Of a stretch of DNA of 64,000 nt, positions 50,130-59,076 are shown piece by piece. Under the pieces are notes generated by a model. That model was not told the DNA's origin. It was given only the letters and a program-made list of their open reading frames with translations, and did no database searches. The DNA lies in assembly GCF_016592435.1 (NCBI RefSeq), contig NZ_AP014545.1:3418693-3482692 (forward strand), in the 5' to 3' direction. The position numbers and the translations under genes are program-made. The stretch comes from Amphritea japonica ATCC BAA-1530. Its GTDB lineage: Bacteria; Pseudomonadota; Gammaproteobacteria; Pseudomonadales; Balneatricaceae. Numbering within the stretch: position 1 is the first letter of the stretch; every line of letters begins with the position of its first letter.

Positions 50130-50157
50130 ATTCTACTCAACACCCTGATGAAGTCAA
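50130..50157 (-). promoter_or_regulatory. rrn promoter P2 (sigma-70)
   Basis: TTGACT, 16-nt spacer, TAGAAT on the minus strand. It is followed by a GC-rich start region containing CCTCGCTTGA. The start would be near 50123. Confidence 0.85.
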
Positions 50158-50316
50158 CCATTTTGTTTCATAATTTTTAACAAATTATCAAACCATCCGA
50201 TCTTCTTCCTGTTCCGTTTAATCTAACTAAAAAACACTGTTTTTCAATCAGTTAAACTAAACAGCTCAACCTGCGTCAGCGACCGTTTCCAGTGGCTGCC
50301 TCAAGCGAGGAAGCGC

Positions 50317-50344
50317 ATTCTACATTCATGAGTGGAGGAGTCAA
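50317..50344 (-). promoter_or_regulatory. rrn promoter P1 (sigma-70)
   Basis: TTGACT, 16-nt spacer, TAGAAT, identical hexamers and spacing to P2 and also followed by CCTCGCTTGA. The two promoters are 187 nt apart, the tandem layout usual for rrn operons. Region 50345-50403 further upstream is AT-rich and may act as an UP element. Confidence 0.85.
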
Positions 50345-50406
50345 CATCGAGAGCACAAAAAAGTGAATATTTTGTAAAAAACTCAGTACTTCGAGGAGAC
50401 AAGTAG

Positions 50407-50429
50407 CTAGAACGGGGCTACGCCCCTGC
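50407..50429 (+). repeat. REP-like palindromic element, copy 2
   Basis: This is a 23-nt element with a GGGGC-TAC-GCCCC hairpin core. It matches the inverted copy at 44734-44756 at 21 of 23 positions, with the two differences compensating each other in the stem. It lies upstream of the rrn promoters, so the two copies bracket the operon in inverted orientation. Confidence 0.6.
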
Positions 50430-50543
50430 CAGACGTCTCTTCGCAACTTGCGAGTGGCTAGAAGAGCCTTCTTTATAAGCTATATAACAACGCACTTCGT
50501 AAGGTAAGTCTGTGCAATTAAAGAGCTCGAACCCTTTACACAA

Positions 50544-50564
50544 TAAAACCGCCTGACGGCGGTC
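50544..50564 (-). terminator. Rho-independent terminator of the Yip1 gene
   Basis: The minus-strand stem ACCGCC-GTCA-GGCGGT runs into TTTTATTG, 40 nt after the end of the Yip1-family gene. Confidence 0.85.
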
Positions 50565-50603
50565 TTATAGTTTACTTCCTAGACTCTAAGCTCTCACGCA
50601 CGC

Positions 50604-51206
50604 CTAACCAATATAACTCAAGGGTATTATCGTGCTCCAGAGAATGACAGTCACCGCCAATAATCCAACCAACACACATAAGCCAACGGTTAGAATTGAT
50701 GATGCGAAGAAGAAAGCCCTGTCTTCAGATATCTGCATTATCTCCGGCACTCCGGTATACAACAGATAAACAGTATAAGCCAATGCTATCATTCCAACGA
50801 TCACATTGAGCCACAAAACTGGATATAGACCCACAATGCCAGCCAAGAACAAGGGCGTGGCAGTAAATGTGGTCAATACCATACATTCATCCAACGTGAC
50901 ATTTCCGCCGTAGGTTTTCTCCATCCAATGAATGACAAAAGCAATGAAGCCAACCGCCACCCACATCGCAGCATAGAAGGCCACTGCAGCCATCAGCGCG
51001 CTTTGTGTCGAGAGTTTTATAAACTCGCCTCCGGATATACTCCAGCCAATCTGAGTTGTGCCAATAAACAACGACAGCGCTGGTATTGCCGCTAGTATGC
51101 TTATCTGACTCATAAAACAATGCATCATGGAGTAATGCTCTTTACGAATATCTATCCACTCATGCTTAGGGTCGTAAATTACACCCCACATATGTTGCAG
51201 GAACAT
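50604..51206 (-). CDS. Yip1-family inner-membrane protein
   Basis: This 200-aa protein has about five transmembrane helices. The N-terminus contains the Yip1-domain signature (WGVIYDPKHEWIDIRKE), followed by hydrophobic segments such as LWLNVIVGMIALAYTVYLLY. The family's bacterial function is not established. The ATG has GGGAGG upstream, and a terminator follows the gene. It is a single gene between the rrn operon and ctaB. Confidence 0.88.
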   Translation of the reverse strand: MFLQHMWGVIYDPKHEWIDIRKEHYSMMHCFMSQISILAAIPALSLFIGTTQIGWSISGGEFIKLSTQSALMAAVAFYAAMWVAVGFIAFVIHWMEKTYGGNVTLDECMVLTTFTATPLFLAGIVGLYPVLWLNVIVGMIALAYTVYLLYTGVPEIMQISEDRAFFFASSILTVGLCVLVGLLAVTVILWSTIIPLSYIG

Positions 51207-51353
51207 AAGTCTTACCTCCCAAGGCCATACATCATCTACAGCCTTATTCTAGTTTCAAATAACCGTATTCTCCTTATTCCCGGCTTTTGTTATCTGTCTG
51301 TGACAGTTCTTCAATCCATTTTAAAATTAACTATTAAATTTTGACTACCACAG

Positions 51354-52253
51354 TCAGTTTAGTCCTAAAACGTAGTGATCAACCAATAAGACGGCAAATA
51401 ACCACATAATATACTTCACACTAAACCAGAACATCGCTATCGGAGCAGCACGATCGCTACCCCGATAAACCCTGACCGCCCACTGGATGAACCTCAGATT
51501 TAACAGCGTCACCCCCATCAGGTAAATAACCCCGCTCATACCTGTCATGAATGGAAACAGCGTGGTTAAAACCATTAATACGCTATACAACATAATATGC
51601 AGGCGGGTATAGGCCTCACCATGAGTGACCGGCAGCATCGGAATTCCAGCACGCGCATAATCATCTTTCTTATGAATACAAAGCGCCCAGAAGTGAGGAG
51701 GAGTCCAGGCAAAAATAATCAACACGAGTAACAAGCTATCAGATTCAATCCGACCGGTAACGGCTACCCAACCCAATAAAGGCGGTGCCGCTCCCGCTAT
51801 TCCACCTATGACAATATTTAACGGCGTAGCCCGCTTTAACACCATCGTGTAAACCACCGCATAGCCAATCAGAGCGCCCAGCGTCAGCCAGGCTGTCAAA
51901 ACATTGGTCCACACCACTAAGACCACGACTCCGGACAATGAAAGCATCCCTGCAAATATCAGTGCTTTTGTTGCATCGATTTTACCTTGAGGTAACGGTC
52001 GCCTATGGGTACGCGCCATTTTGGCATCTATATTTCGATCCATCACATGATTAACGGCCGCAGCCCCCGCTGCCATTAAGCCTATTCCAAGCGTAGCGCT
52101 GACGACTGTAGCAATGGGTGGAAGTTCCGGGGTAGCCAAACACATACCAACAACAGCTGTCAGTAGCATCACAGCAACGACTCTTGGCTTACAGAGCTCT
52201 AAGTAGTCTCGCCATGCATTCTGTTGAATAATAATTTGCTGCTGACTATCCAT
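51354..52253 (-). CDS. ctaB: Protoheme IX farnesyltransferase (heme O synthase)
   Basis: This enzyme adds farnesyl to heme b to make heme O (EC 2.5.1.141), the first step to heme A for aa3 oxidase. The 299-aa inner-membrane UbiA-type protein has the prenyl-binding motif (NHVMDRNIDAKMARTHRRPL, the N-x3-D-x3-D pattern) and FAWTPPHFWAL. The ATG at 52253 follows GGGG and overlaps the ctaA stop by 8 nt; an earlier ATG at 52271 has no ribosome site. It is last gene of the oxidase assembly operon. Also called cyoE. Confidence 0.94.
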   Translation of the reverse strand: MDSQQQIIIQQNAWRDYLELCKPRVVAVMLLTAVVGMCLATPELPPIATVVSATLGIGLMAAGAAAVNHVMDRNIDAKMARTHRRPLPQGKIDATKALIFAGMLSLSGVVVLVVWTNVLTAWLTLGALIGYAVVYTMVLKRATPLNIVIGGIAGAAPPLLGWVAVTGRIESDSLLLVLIIFAWTPPHFWALCIHKKDDYARAGIPMLPVTHGEAYTRLHIMLYSVLMVLTTLFPFMTGMSGVIYLMGVTLLNLRFIQWAVRVYRGSDRAAPIAMFWFSVKYIMWLFAVLLVDHYVLGLN

Positions 52254-53238
52254 CAGGCACCCCCAGTTCATATCTGAATTTCAGCCAAAGCAAACAGAGT
52301 AATAGCAGCACCGCGCCTAAATGATGAGCCCAGGCTAAGACTACCGGAACACCATATATCACGCTGACTCCTCCCACCAAAAGCTGGAGCATTAACACTA
52401 TCAACAATAAAACTGCTGGTTTTCTGCAACTTCTAATTTGAAATACTCTTAAAGAGACCAGCAATACTGCTGCCACAACAACAAACGCTCCTACTCTATG
52501 AACCATCTGTATGGCCGCTCGGGCAGGCTGCGTCAGTACACCGCCCTGATGGTTCTGATCAGCCGTAAAGCTAAGGCTGAAGCCAGACCTGAAATCTAAT
52601 TCATCTTTTTGTTCAGCGATGCAACTGAGCCAATGATCGCAAGCCCAGCCTGCATAGTTAGCACTGGTCCACCCACCCAGAGCTACTTGCAGAAATAGCA
52701 CCATAATCGCTAAGCGCAACCTCCAGTCAGACCTTTTTCCTGTACTTATTCGATTATACTGGCGAAGCTTACTTGCCAGTAAAACGAGTAATGTCAGCGT
52801 CAACAATCCACCAATCAGGTGAATAGTGACCACTGGAGGAAAAAGCTTCAGTGTGACCGTCCACATCCCGAACAATCCCTGAAGTATCACTAGCAGTAAT
52901 AGCGCAAACGACAAATACACCGGATAGCCTGAGTCATTGCGTCGCCGCCAGCTAATCATAGCCAGCAGAAAAATAGTTACCCCCAGGCTGGCTGCTATAT
53001 AACGGTGAGTCATTTCGATCCAGCCTTTAAACACGTCCACTTCTATTCCAGCAAAACGTTGTTCTGCTATTGCAATCTGCTCTGCTGATGCAGGCACAAT
53101 TAACTGACCAAAACATCCCGGCCAGTCAGGGCATGCTAATCCCGCATCCATAATACGAGTCCAGCCCCCCATCAGAATAACCACTAGCGCCAGACCTATC
53201 GCCAGATAGCACAATAAAAGAGACCGCCGGGGACTCAT
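52246..53238 (-). CDS. ctaA: Heme A synthase
   Basis: This enzyme converts heme O to heme A by oxidising the methyl group at C8 (COX15/CtaA family). The 330-aa protein has eight predicted helices and the conserved histidines, for example in WIEMTHRYIA, VTIHLIGGLL, MVHRVGAF and AWAHHLGA. The N-terminus GGWTRIMDAGLACPDWPGCF and TSANYAGWACDHWLSC contain the paired cysteines of the family. It lies 1 nt after the Sco-like gene and overlaps ctaB by 8 nt. Confidence 0.94.
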   Translation of the reverse strand: MSPRRSLLLCYLAIGLALVVILMGGWTRIMDAGLACPDWPGCFGQLIVPASAEQIAIAEQRFAGIEVDVFKGWIEMTHRYIAASLGVTIFLLAMISWRRRNDSGYPVYLSFALLLLVILQGLFGMWTVTLKLFPPVVTIHLIGGLLTLTLLVLLASKLRQYNRISTGKRSDWRLRLAIMVLFLQVALGGWTSANYAGWACDHWLSCIAEQKDELDFRSGFSLSFTADQNHQGGVLTQPARAAIQMVHRVGAFVVVAAVLLVSLRVFQIRSCRKPAVLLLIVLMLQLLVGGVSVIYGVPVVLAWAHHLGAVLLLLCLLWLKFRYELGVPDG

Positions 53239-53239
53239 T

Positions 53240-53692
53240 TCATCCCACCTTAGACAATTTTAGTAGTCGCTTCAGGTCTTTCAACACAGCCTGAGGCGGA
53301 AGAGACAAATCATAGCGGGCCACCATAAAACCCCGGGGATCAGCCAGTAATAGACTATTCGGCAATTGGCCGGTTTTAATCTGCTGCAAGCGTAAACGGT
53401 CACGATCCTTGCCTAAAGACGTATGCAGCCCTGGTAACAAGCTCTGCCAATTAAGGCACTCGGTGTTGCATTGTTGCCCCACCAACAGTATCAGCTGCCA
53501 GCTCCCTTCCACCTGATATTCAGATAAGCGCAGATCCTCCAACCTGACACCCGGTTGGTATAGCTCTCCCTGGGATATTTGCTGGTCTGGCCGCCAGCCC
53601 GAAAAAAAAGAGAGAGATGCCACCAGCAAAGGCACCAGAGCAACCGCCCACACTAGCCAGAATATTGTTCGCGGAAACTGCCTGCTACCCAT
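53240..53692 (-). CDS. Sco-like thioredoxin-fold assembly protein
   Basis: This 150-aa protein is anchored by one N-terminal helix (about 9-30) with a periplasmic domain. A CX3C motif, CNTEC at residues 75-79, sits where Sco/SenC proteins carry their copper-binding cysteines, and the C-terminal LADPRGFMVARYDL fits the thioredoxin-like fold. The second Sco ligand, a histidine, is not obvious, so copper handling is uncertain. The start at 53692 follows GGGAGGG and overlaps surf1 by 8 nt; the longer reading from 53749 is not supported. Its location between surf1 and ctaA indicates a role in aa3 oxidase assembly. Confidence 0.72.
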   Translation of the reverse strand: MGSRQFPRTIFWLVWAVALVPLLVASLSFFSGWRPDQQISQGELYQPGVRLEDLRLSEYQVEGSWQLILLVGQQCNTECLNWQSLLPGLHTSLGKDRDRLRLQQIKTGQLPNSLLLADPRGFMVARYDLSLPPQAVLKDLKRLLKLSKVG

Positions 53693-54398
53693 AAGTCCCT
53701 CCCTTGTCTTGATGCAAGGCCAACCACACACAACCTGACAGCAAGACAATTGCTAAACCAAACCACTGCACGGCATACCCAAGGTGTCTGTCAGGAGTGA
53801 TGTTCACTACCTGCCATCCCACAGTCAGCTCTGGCAATAAGGCTGTATCACTGCGAATCACCGCTGGATATAATCCCGGATGCCGCTCTGCTAACCGCAA
53901 CATATCCAGCTGCTGAATCCTGACCGCTTCATCCAGCCCCCAATAATCCGGACTTAGCTGCATCACACGCTTAGGAGTGACGACCCTACCGGTTACCCTT
54001 CGAACTTCTATAGGAAATGCTATCTGCGGTAACTCTTCACGATAACTACTAGCAGCTATCCACCCCAGATTAACCAGTGCCGTCACCGATGAACCTTCAG
54101 GTATAAAAGGCATAATCACCTCATAACCGCTGCGCCCATTGCGTGTGCGGTTATCCAACAGATAGATTACATCCGTATTAAATCGCCCAGACAAGCTCAC
54201 CCTAAGCCCGTTAGCACCTTCTGGCCGGGGAAGCTCATTGAGTACCTCAGGCACGCTGTTCCATTGATTTAAGAGCTGCCTTTTCTCTTCCGCCCGCTCC
54301 AGTTGCCATAGCCCCAGCCCTGTCAGCAATGGGATAAACAACAGCGCAAGCGTTCCTATCAGCAACTTGCTAAGCGGCACCCCCTGGGCTTTACTCAT
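53685..54398 (-). CDS. SURF1-family cytochrome oxidase assembly factor
   Basis: This 237-aa inner-membrane protein has two transmembrane helices (N-terminal about 10-30 and C-terminal VQWFGLAIVLLSGCVWLALH) enclosing a periplasmic domain with LLDNRTRNGRSGYEVIMPF and GWQVVNITPDRHLGYAVQWF, diagnostic SURF1 blocks. Family members (Surf1/Shy1) deliver heme a to subunit I of cytochrome c oxidase. It is divergent from the DUF2909 gene with only 21 nt between them, and first gene of the surf1-sco-ctaA-ctaB run. No strong ribosome site is seen. Confidence 0.94.
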   Translation of the reverse strand: MSKAQGVPLSKLLIGTLALLFIPLLTGLGLWQLERAEEKRQLLNQWNSVPEVLNELPRPEGANGLRVSLSGRFNTDVIYLLDNRTRNGRSGYEVIMPFIPEGSSVTALVNLGWIAASSYREELPQIAFPIEVRRVTGRVVTPKRVMQLSPDYWGLDEAVRIQQLDMLRLAERHPGLYPAVIRSDTALLPELTVGWQVVNITPDRHLGYAVQWFGLAIVLLSGCVWLALHQDKGGTYG

Positions 54399-54419
54399 AG
54401 AGCTACCGGAGAGATAACA

Positions 54420-54671
54420 ATGTTAAAGACGCTTATCGTGCTCATATTTATATTCATTATCATCAGCCTCTTTGTCGGTCTCTACTTTCTTCTCCAGGAT
54501 CAAAGCCGCTCCCACCGCACCGTCAAGTCATTAGTTTTAAGAGTCTCTCTAGCGATTTTTTTACTCTTGATCATCCTCATTGGCGTTTATAGTGGTGAAC
54601 TAAAGCTCAGAACCCCATTCCCAGTGTTACCTGCATCTGACCAACCCTCATCACAACAATCCTCGTTATAA
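54420..54671 (+). CDS. DUF2909 twin-transmembrane protein
   Basis: This 83-aa protein has two helices (about 4-25 and 42-60) separated by a charged loop (QDQSRSHRTVKSLVLRVSL), typical of DUF2909. GGAGAG precedes the ATG by 6 nt. In pseudomonads and relatives the same opposite-strand gene sits between coxC and surf1, so the synteny supports a link to cytochrome oxidase. Its stop overlaps the ctaE end by 6 nt on the other strand. Function unknown. Confidence 0.85.
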   Translation: MLKTLIVLIFIFIIISLFVGLYFLLQDQSRSHRTVKSLVLRVSLAIFLLLIILIGVYSGELKLRTPFPVLPASDQPSSQQSSL

Positions 54672-55550
54672 GAGATAGACAAACAAAAACAATCCTACCC
54701 AGATCACATCGACAAAATGCCAGTACCAGGACACCGCTTCGAACCCAAAATGATGGTCTGGCGCAAAATGGCCACGAATCACCCTTAGCAGAATAATCAA
54801 CAGCATCAGTGTTCCCAGCGTCACGTGCATTCCGTGAAAGCCGGTCAGAATAAAAAATGTGGCACCGTAAATACCGGCCTGTAGCGTCAAACCTAGCTCA
54901 TGGTAGGCCTCTATATATTCCAGCGCCTGGAAGACCAGAAACGCACAACCCAATACAACAGTAAGTAACAACCACAAAATGACCTGGGGGCGACGATCCT
55001 GCTTCAGGCGGTAATGCGCAACCGTAACCGTCACACTGGAACTGAGCAGAAGCAGAGTATTTATCAGCGGCAGATGCAAAGGGTCAATAAGCCCTTTCGG
55101 GCCAGGAAAGGCCTTCATATCCGGCGTACTCATCAACGGCCAGGTTGCTTTAAAGCCCTGCCACAACATATTGGAAACACCCTTTTCTCCCTCTCCACCC
55201 AACCAGGGAACCGCCAGAATGCGAACATAAAACAGCGTGCCGAAAAAGGCTGCAAAGAACATCACTTCTGAGAAAATAAACCAGCTCATACCCCAGCGAA
55301 ATGAGCGATCCATCTGATCTGAATATAACCCCTGTCCACTTTCATCGATCACATGACCAAACCAGCCCACCAGAATCAATCCCATACTCAGCGCACCTAG
55401 TAACAAGAAGCCGAGCCCAAGCAGCCCTCCCGAATCTGCACTCAAAGCGTTGATCAGCGTACCTGCGCCATAAGCCATCAAAAACAGCGACACAGAAGCC
55501 AAAATAGGCCAGCGGCTCTGAGCCGGAACATAATAAGCCTGACTACTCAT
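54666..55550 (-). CDS. ctaE: Cytochrome c oxidase subunit III
   Basis: This 294-aa membrane subunit has seven predicted helices. WGMSWFIFSEVMFFAAFFGT, TGFHGMHVTLGT and AVSWYWHFVDVIWVGLFLFV are the conserved subunit III blocks (coxC). It supports proton uptake and stability of the aa3 oxidase. Overlaps ctaG by 8 nt. Confidence 0.96.
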   Translation of the reverse strand: MSSQAYYVPAQSRWPILASVSLFLMAYGAGTLINALSADSGGLLGLGFLLLGALSMGLILVGWFGHVIDESGQGLYSDQMDRSFRWGMSWFIFSEVMFFAAFFGTLFYVRILAVPWLGGEGEKGVSNMLWQGFKATWPLMSTPDMKAFPGPKGLIDPLHLPLINTLLLLSSSVTVTVAHYRLKQDRRPQVILWLLLTVVLGCAFLVFQALEYIEAYHELGLTLQAGIYGATFFILTGFHGMHVTLGTLMLLIILLRVIRGHFAPDHHFGFEAVSWYWHFVDVIWVGLFLFVYLL

Positions 55551-56124
55551 ATGACTCTCCTTGCCGATGCTGTTGAAGCGTCAATACCGGCCTGGGTTCA
55601 GGGGTAATATCAAACAGGGTATAAGACAGTGTAATCGTGGAAATATGCAGAGGAAGTTCGTTATCAACCATAAAAACCAAAGGCATTGCGCGCTGCTCAC
55701 CCGCCATCAAAGGCTGTTGTTCAAAGCAGAAACAGTTAACCTTATGCAGATGCGCGGCCGCTTCAGAAGGCGCTACACTGGGAACAGCCTGCCCCACCAT
55801 ACTGCGACGAGTCGGATTAAACGCCATAAAGGCAGTCTGCTTCATTTCGCCAGGAAAGACTGATATTTCTGGCTGATCAGGCTGAAACCGCCAGGGCATC
55901 GCCTCATTATTAACCGCCAGAAGCTGTACCCGTACCCGACGCTCCGGGTTCATTTCAACAACCTGAGCCACCGGCCCGTTATTTAGCACTTTGCCGTTCA
56001 GCCCCGTCACCCGGCAAAAAACGTCATAAAGCGGCACCAGCAGAAAGCCGAAGCCAAACATCAGAACGGTTCCGGCGATCAGTCGGGTTATCAGAGAACG
56101 ATTACGTCGCTGCAACTGGCTCAT
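55543..56124 (-). CDS. ctaG: Cytochrome oxidase copper chaperone (Cox11)
   Basis: This 193-aa protein has one N-terminal helix (about 13-33) and a periplasmic domain. Near the C-terminus it carries the copper ligands in HKVNCFCFEQQPL (CFCF motif), and just after the helix YDVFCRVTGLNG. It inserts CuB into subunit I. The ATG at 56124 with GAGG 6 nt upstream is preferred over GTG at 56127. It lies between ctaD and ctaE. Confidence 0.95.
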   Translation of the reverse strand: MSQLQRRNRSLITRLIAGTVLMFGFGFLLVPLYDVFCRVTGLNGKVLNNGPVAQVVEMNPERRVRVQLLAVNNEAMPWRFQPDQPEISVFPGEMKQTAFMAFNPTRRSMVGQAVPSVAPSEAAAHLHKVNCFCFEQQPLMAGEQRAMPLVFMVDNELPLHISTITLSYTLFDITPEPRPVLTLQQHRQGESYE

Positions 56125-56132
56125 CACTCACC

Positions 56133-57737
56133 TCAACCATTCGCCCGGTGGGGACTGGTAAAAGCAGGCGGTTCTGTAAAGGAGTGGTACGGCGGCGGTG
56201 AGGAAAGAGTCCATTCCAGGCCATGACTTCCTTCCCATACCTGAGCAGTGGCTTTCTTTCCCGAGCGAATACAGCTGATGACATTATAAACAAAGATTAA
56301 CTGAGAGAAGCCGAACAGGAAGGCTCCAAACGTTGCCACCATATTAAAATCAGCAAACTGTAGAGCGTAGTCAGGAATACGCCGGGGCATCCCCGCCAAC
56401 CCAAGGAAATGCATTGGAAAAAAAGTAACATTGACGCCAATAAATGAGAGCCAGAAATGCAGCTTGCCCATCGCCTCGTTGTACATATGGCCGGTCCATT
56501 TCGGCAACCAGAAATACGCGGCTGCCATAATCGAAAACACCGACCCAGGTACCAGCACATAATGAAAGTGAGCAACCACAAAGTAAGTATCGTGATATTG
56601 GAAATCAGCTGGGGCTATCGCCAACATCAGACCGGAGAAACCACCTATAGTAAAAAGCACAACAAAGGCCAGCGAAAAGAGCATCGGGGTTTCGAAAGTC
56701 ATCGAGCCGCGAAACATCGTGGCCACCCAGTTGAATACTTTTACCCCGGTAGGAACCGCAATAAGCATAGTGGTATACATAAAGAACAACTCTCCGACCA
56801 GAGGCAGCCCCACGGTAAACATATGGTGAGCCCAGACGATAAAAGAGAGAATGGCGATAGAAGCGGTCGCGTAAACCATTGAGGCATACCCAAACAAACG
56901 CTTTCGGGCAAAGGTAGGAATGATCTCAGACACCACCCCGAACGCAGGCAGAATCATAATGTACACCTCGGGGTGACCGAAAAACCAGAATACATGCTGA
57001 AACAGGACAGGATCACCACCGCCGGCTGCATCAAAAAAGCTGGTGCCGAAATGGATATCCATCAACATCATAGTCACCACACCAGCCAGCACCGGCATCA
57101 CCGCTATCAATAAGAATGCAGTAATCAGCCAGGTCCAGACAAACAACGGCATATCCATCAGCTTCATGCCGGGGACGCGCATATTGAGAATAGTAGCGAT
57201 CACATTGATCGCGCCCATAATCGAGCTGATACCCATCATATGTACAGCAAAAATAAAGAAGGTCACACTGGGAGGCGCATAGGTTGTCGATAATGGCGCG
57301 TAGAAAGTCCAGCCAAAATTGGGGGCTCCACCCTCCATCAGCAAAGTAGATAGCATCATGGAGAAAGCAAAAGGAAGAATCCAGAAACTCCAATTGTTCA
57401 TTCGAGGCAGTGCCATATCCGGCGCACCCACCATCATCGGAATCATCCAGTTAGCTAATCCAACGAACGCCGGCATGACCGCACCAAACACCATAATCAA
57501 ACCATGCATAGTGGTCATCTGATTAAAGAATTCCGGCATAATTAACTGCAGCCCTGGCTGAAATAGCTCAGCCCGAATCGTCAGCGCCATACAACCACCG
57601 ATAAAAAACATTGTCAGGCTAAACAGCAGATATAGCGTACCGATATCTTTATGATTGGTTGTATAAAGCCAACGGGTTATGCCTTTTGCTGGACCATGGT
57701 GATCTGTACTCTGCACTGACTGCTCTATGCTACCCAT
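56133..57737 (-). CDS. ctaD: Cytochrome c oxidase subunit I
   Basis: This is the catalytic heme a/a3-CuB subunit of 534 aa with 12 helices. Visible ligands and motifs: TTMHGLIMVFGA (heme a His), the HPEVYIMILPAFG segment with the His-Tyr cross-link pair, the two adjacent CuB histidines (VWAHHMFTVG), and the heme a3/a His pair in FVVAHFHYVLV. The YAIPTGVK-like K-channel segment (MLIAVPTGVKVFNW) is present. The oxidase is A-type aa3. ATG at 57737 follows AAGGAG; a GTG at 57740 is less likely. Confidence 0.97.
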   Translation of the reverse strand: MGSIEQSVQSTDHHGPAKGITRWLYTTNHKDIGTLYLLFSLTMFFIGGCMALTIRAELFQPGLQLIMPEFFNQMTTMHGLIMVFGAVMPAFVGLANWMIPMMVGAPDMALPRMNNWSFWILPFAFSMMLSTLLMEGGAPNFGWTFYAPLSTTYAPPSVTFFIFAVHMMGISSIMGAINVIATILNMRVPGMKLMDMPLFVWTWLITAFLLIAVMPVLAGVVTMMLMDIHFGTSFFDAAGGGDPVLFQHVFWFFGHPEVYIMILPAFGVVSEIIPTFARKRLFGYASMVYATASIAILSFIVWAHHMFTVGLPLVGELFFMYTTMLIAVPTGVKVFNWVATMFRGSMTFETPMLFSLAFVVLFTIGGFSGLMLAIAPADFQYHDTYFVVAHFHYVLVPGSVFSIMAAAYFWLPKWTGHMYNEAMGKLHFWLSFIGVNVTFFPMHFLGLAGMPRRIPDYALQFADFNMVATFGAFLFGFSQLIFVYNVISCIRSGKKATAQVWEGSHGLEWTLSSPPPYHSFTEPPAFTSPHRANG

Positions 57738-57741
57738 CACC

Positions 57742-58854
57742 CTACTCCTTCAACAACTCAGCAATCTGCTGAACAGTCACTGCGCCGCCCTGATTGCCCC
57801 AGGCGCTTCGTTCGTAAGTAATCACTGCGGCCAGATCTACCGTATTAAGCTGTTCAGCAAAGGCCTGCATAGCCGTTCCTGAACGTCCATGTAGTACCGC
57901 ATCAATATGCTCGGCCGAATCACCCGACATCAGGGGACTACCCACTAACGCAGGGAATACTCCAGGAATACCCTGCCCTTCCAGCTGATGACAAGCAGCA
58001 CAGCTAGCTTTGTAAACAGCTTCCCCTCGTATCATCAGCTCTGCCTGGCTCCACTCTTTCTGTGCAGACTGTTGCTCTACCACTTTGAGACTGGCTTGTT
58101 CAGCCACCCACATCTGATAATCTTCAGGTGATTTAACCTCGACTACTATCGGCATAAAACCATGATCTCGCCCACACAGTTCAGCACACTGGCCACGATA
58201 TATGCCGGGCTGATCTACCCGCGTCCAGGACTCGTTGACAAAACCGGGAATCGCATCTTTTTTCACTGCCAGAGCAGGCACCCACCAGGAGTGAATCACA
58301 TCATTAGAGGTCAGTAAGAAACGTATTTTTTTCCCGGCGGGAATGACCAGAGGCTTATCAACTTCAAGCAGGTAGTTCTCTCCTTTAATCTGCTCATTGC
58401 TAATCTGTTCCGGTGGTGTAGACAGGCTACTGAAGAAGTCGATATCCTGATTAAGATACTGATAGCGCCATTTCCACTGATATCCCGTAATCTGGATATC
58501 CAGTTCAGCGCTGTTCTTGTCATACATTTGGATAAGAGTTGTACTGGCGGGAACCGCCATAGAAACCAGAATAATCACTGGCACGATCGTCCAGGCGATC
58601 TCGACCCAGGTACTCTCATGAAAATGAGCCGCCTTGGCCCCCCGGGATTTTCGGTGCCAGAAGATAGACCAGAACATAACACCAAACACTATTACGGCGA
58701 TGGCAACACAGATATAAAAGATAACCATATGCAGGTTATAGACAGAGCGACTAATCTCAGTCGCTCCTTCGATAAGGTTTACCTGCCAGTCAGCTGACAC
58801 CAGCGGCGCATAAAAAAGCCCTGCGAATAACAGGGCCCTTCCGTTACGTCTCAT
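57742..58854 (-). CDS. ctaC: Cytochrome c oxidase subunit II fused to cytochrome c
   Basis: This 370-aa subunit starts with a signal peptide (MRRNGRALLFAGLFYAPLVSA) and has two helices. The periplasmic CuA domain (MPIVVEVK end) includes the site CAELCGRDHGFMPI plus the upstream WWVPAL. A C-terminal mono-heme cytochrome c domain has CAACH. This subunit takes electrons from cytochrome c; the fused heme domain marks the caa3-like ctaC arrangement. The ATG at 58854 with AAGGAGG 7 nt upstream is chosen over an ATG at 58890. It is the first gene of the ctaC-D-G-E run. Confidence 0.96.
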   Translation of the reverse strand: MRRNGRALLFAGLFYAPLVSADWQVNLIEGATEISRSVYNLHMVIFYICVAIAVIVFGVMFWSIFWHRKSRGAKAAHFHESTWVEIAWTIVPVIILVSMAVPASTTLIQMYDKNSAELDIQITGYQWKWRYQYLNQDIDFFSSLSTPPEQISNEQIKGENYLLEVDKPLVIPAGKKIRFLLTSNDVIHSWWVPALAVKKDAIPGFVNESWTRVDQPGIYRGQCAELCGRDHGFMPIVVEVKSPEDYQMWVAEQASLKVVEQQSAQKEWSQAELMIRGEAVYKASCAACHQLEGQGIPGVFPALVGSPLMSGDSAEHIDAVLHGRSGTAMQAFAEQLNTVDLAAVITYERSAWGNQGGAVTVQQIAELLKE

Positions 58855-59013
58855 TTCCAGGCCTCCTTGCTGTCGAATACTCAACAGCAATGCCCCAAGT
58901 CCTTAGTCTTTCCCTTTTATATCGATTATATTTCCCAGTTAAGCACTTGGTTATACGCCAGTATAGCAGCAGATTTCAGACGGCAAGGGGAATATACGCT
59001 GATAGAAAGGAGT

Positions 59014-59040
59014 GCAGGGGCGAACTAAAGCCGCCCCTGC
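59014..59040. terminator. Strong hairpin between orf74 and ctaC
   Basis: This 9-bp stem GCAGGGGCG / CGCCCCTGC has a 9-nt loop and no clear T-run on either side. It is placed after the msrP-msrQ-orf74 operon, 37 nt past its last stop. It may be an atypical terminator or a regulatory hairpin. The rest of 58855-59076 has only the ctaC promoter region, not assigned. Confidence 0.5.
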
Positions 59041-59076
59041 TGGAGAATCAAAAAACTTCAGATAACACGTAAAAAT

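Noticed and set aside
50207-50275. Inverted AT-rich sequence in the rrn leader (around AAACACTGTTTTTC) as a possible terminator
   Set aside because: It lies between the two rrn promoters and has no stable GC stem; probably part of the leader or upstream element.
56102-56293. 63-codon frame between ctaD and ctaG on the minus strand
   Set aside because: It is an out-of-frame shadow of the ctaD C-terminus and the ctaG start, rich in Arg and Pro, without a ribosome site.
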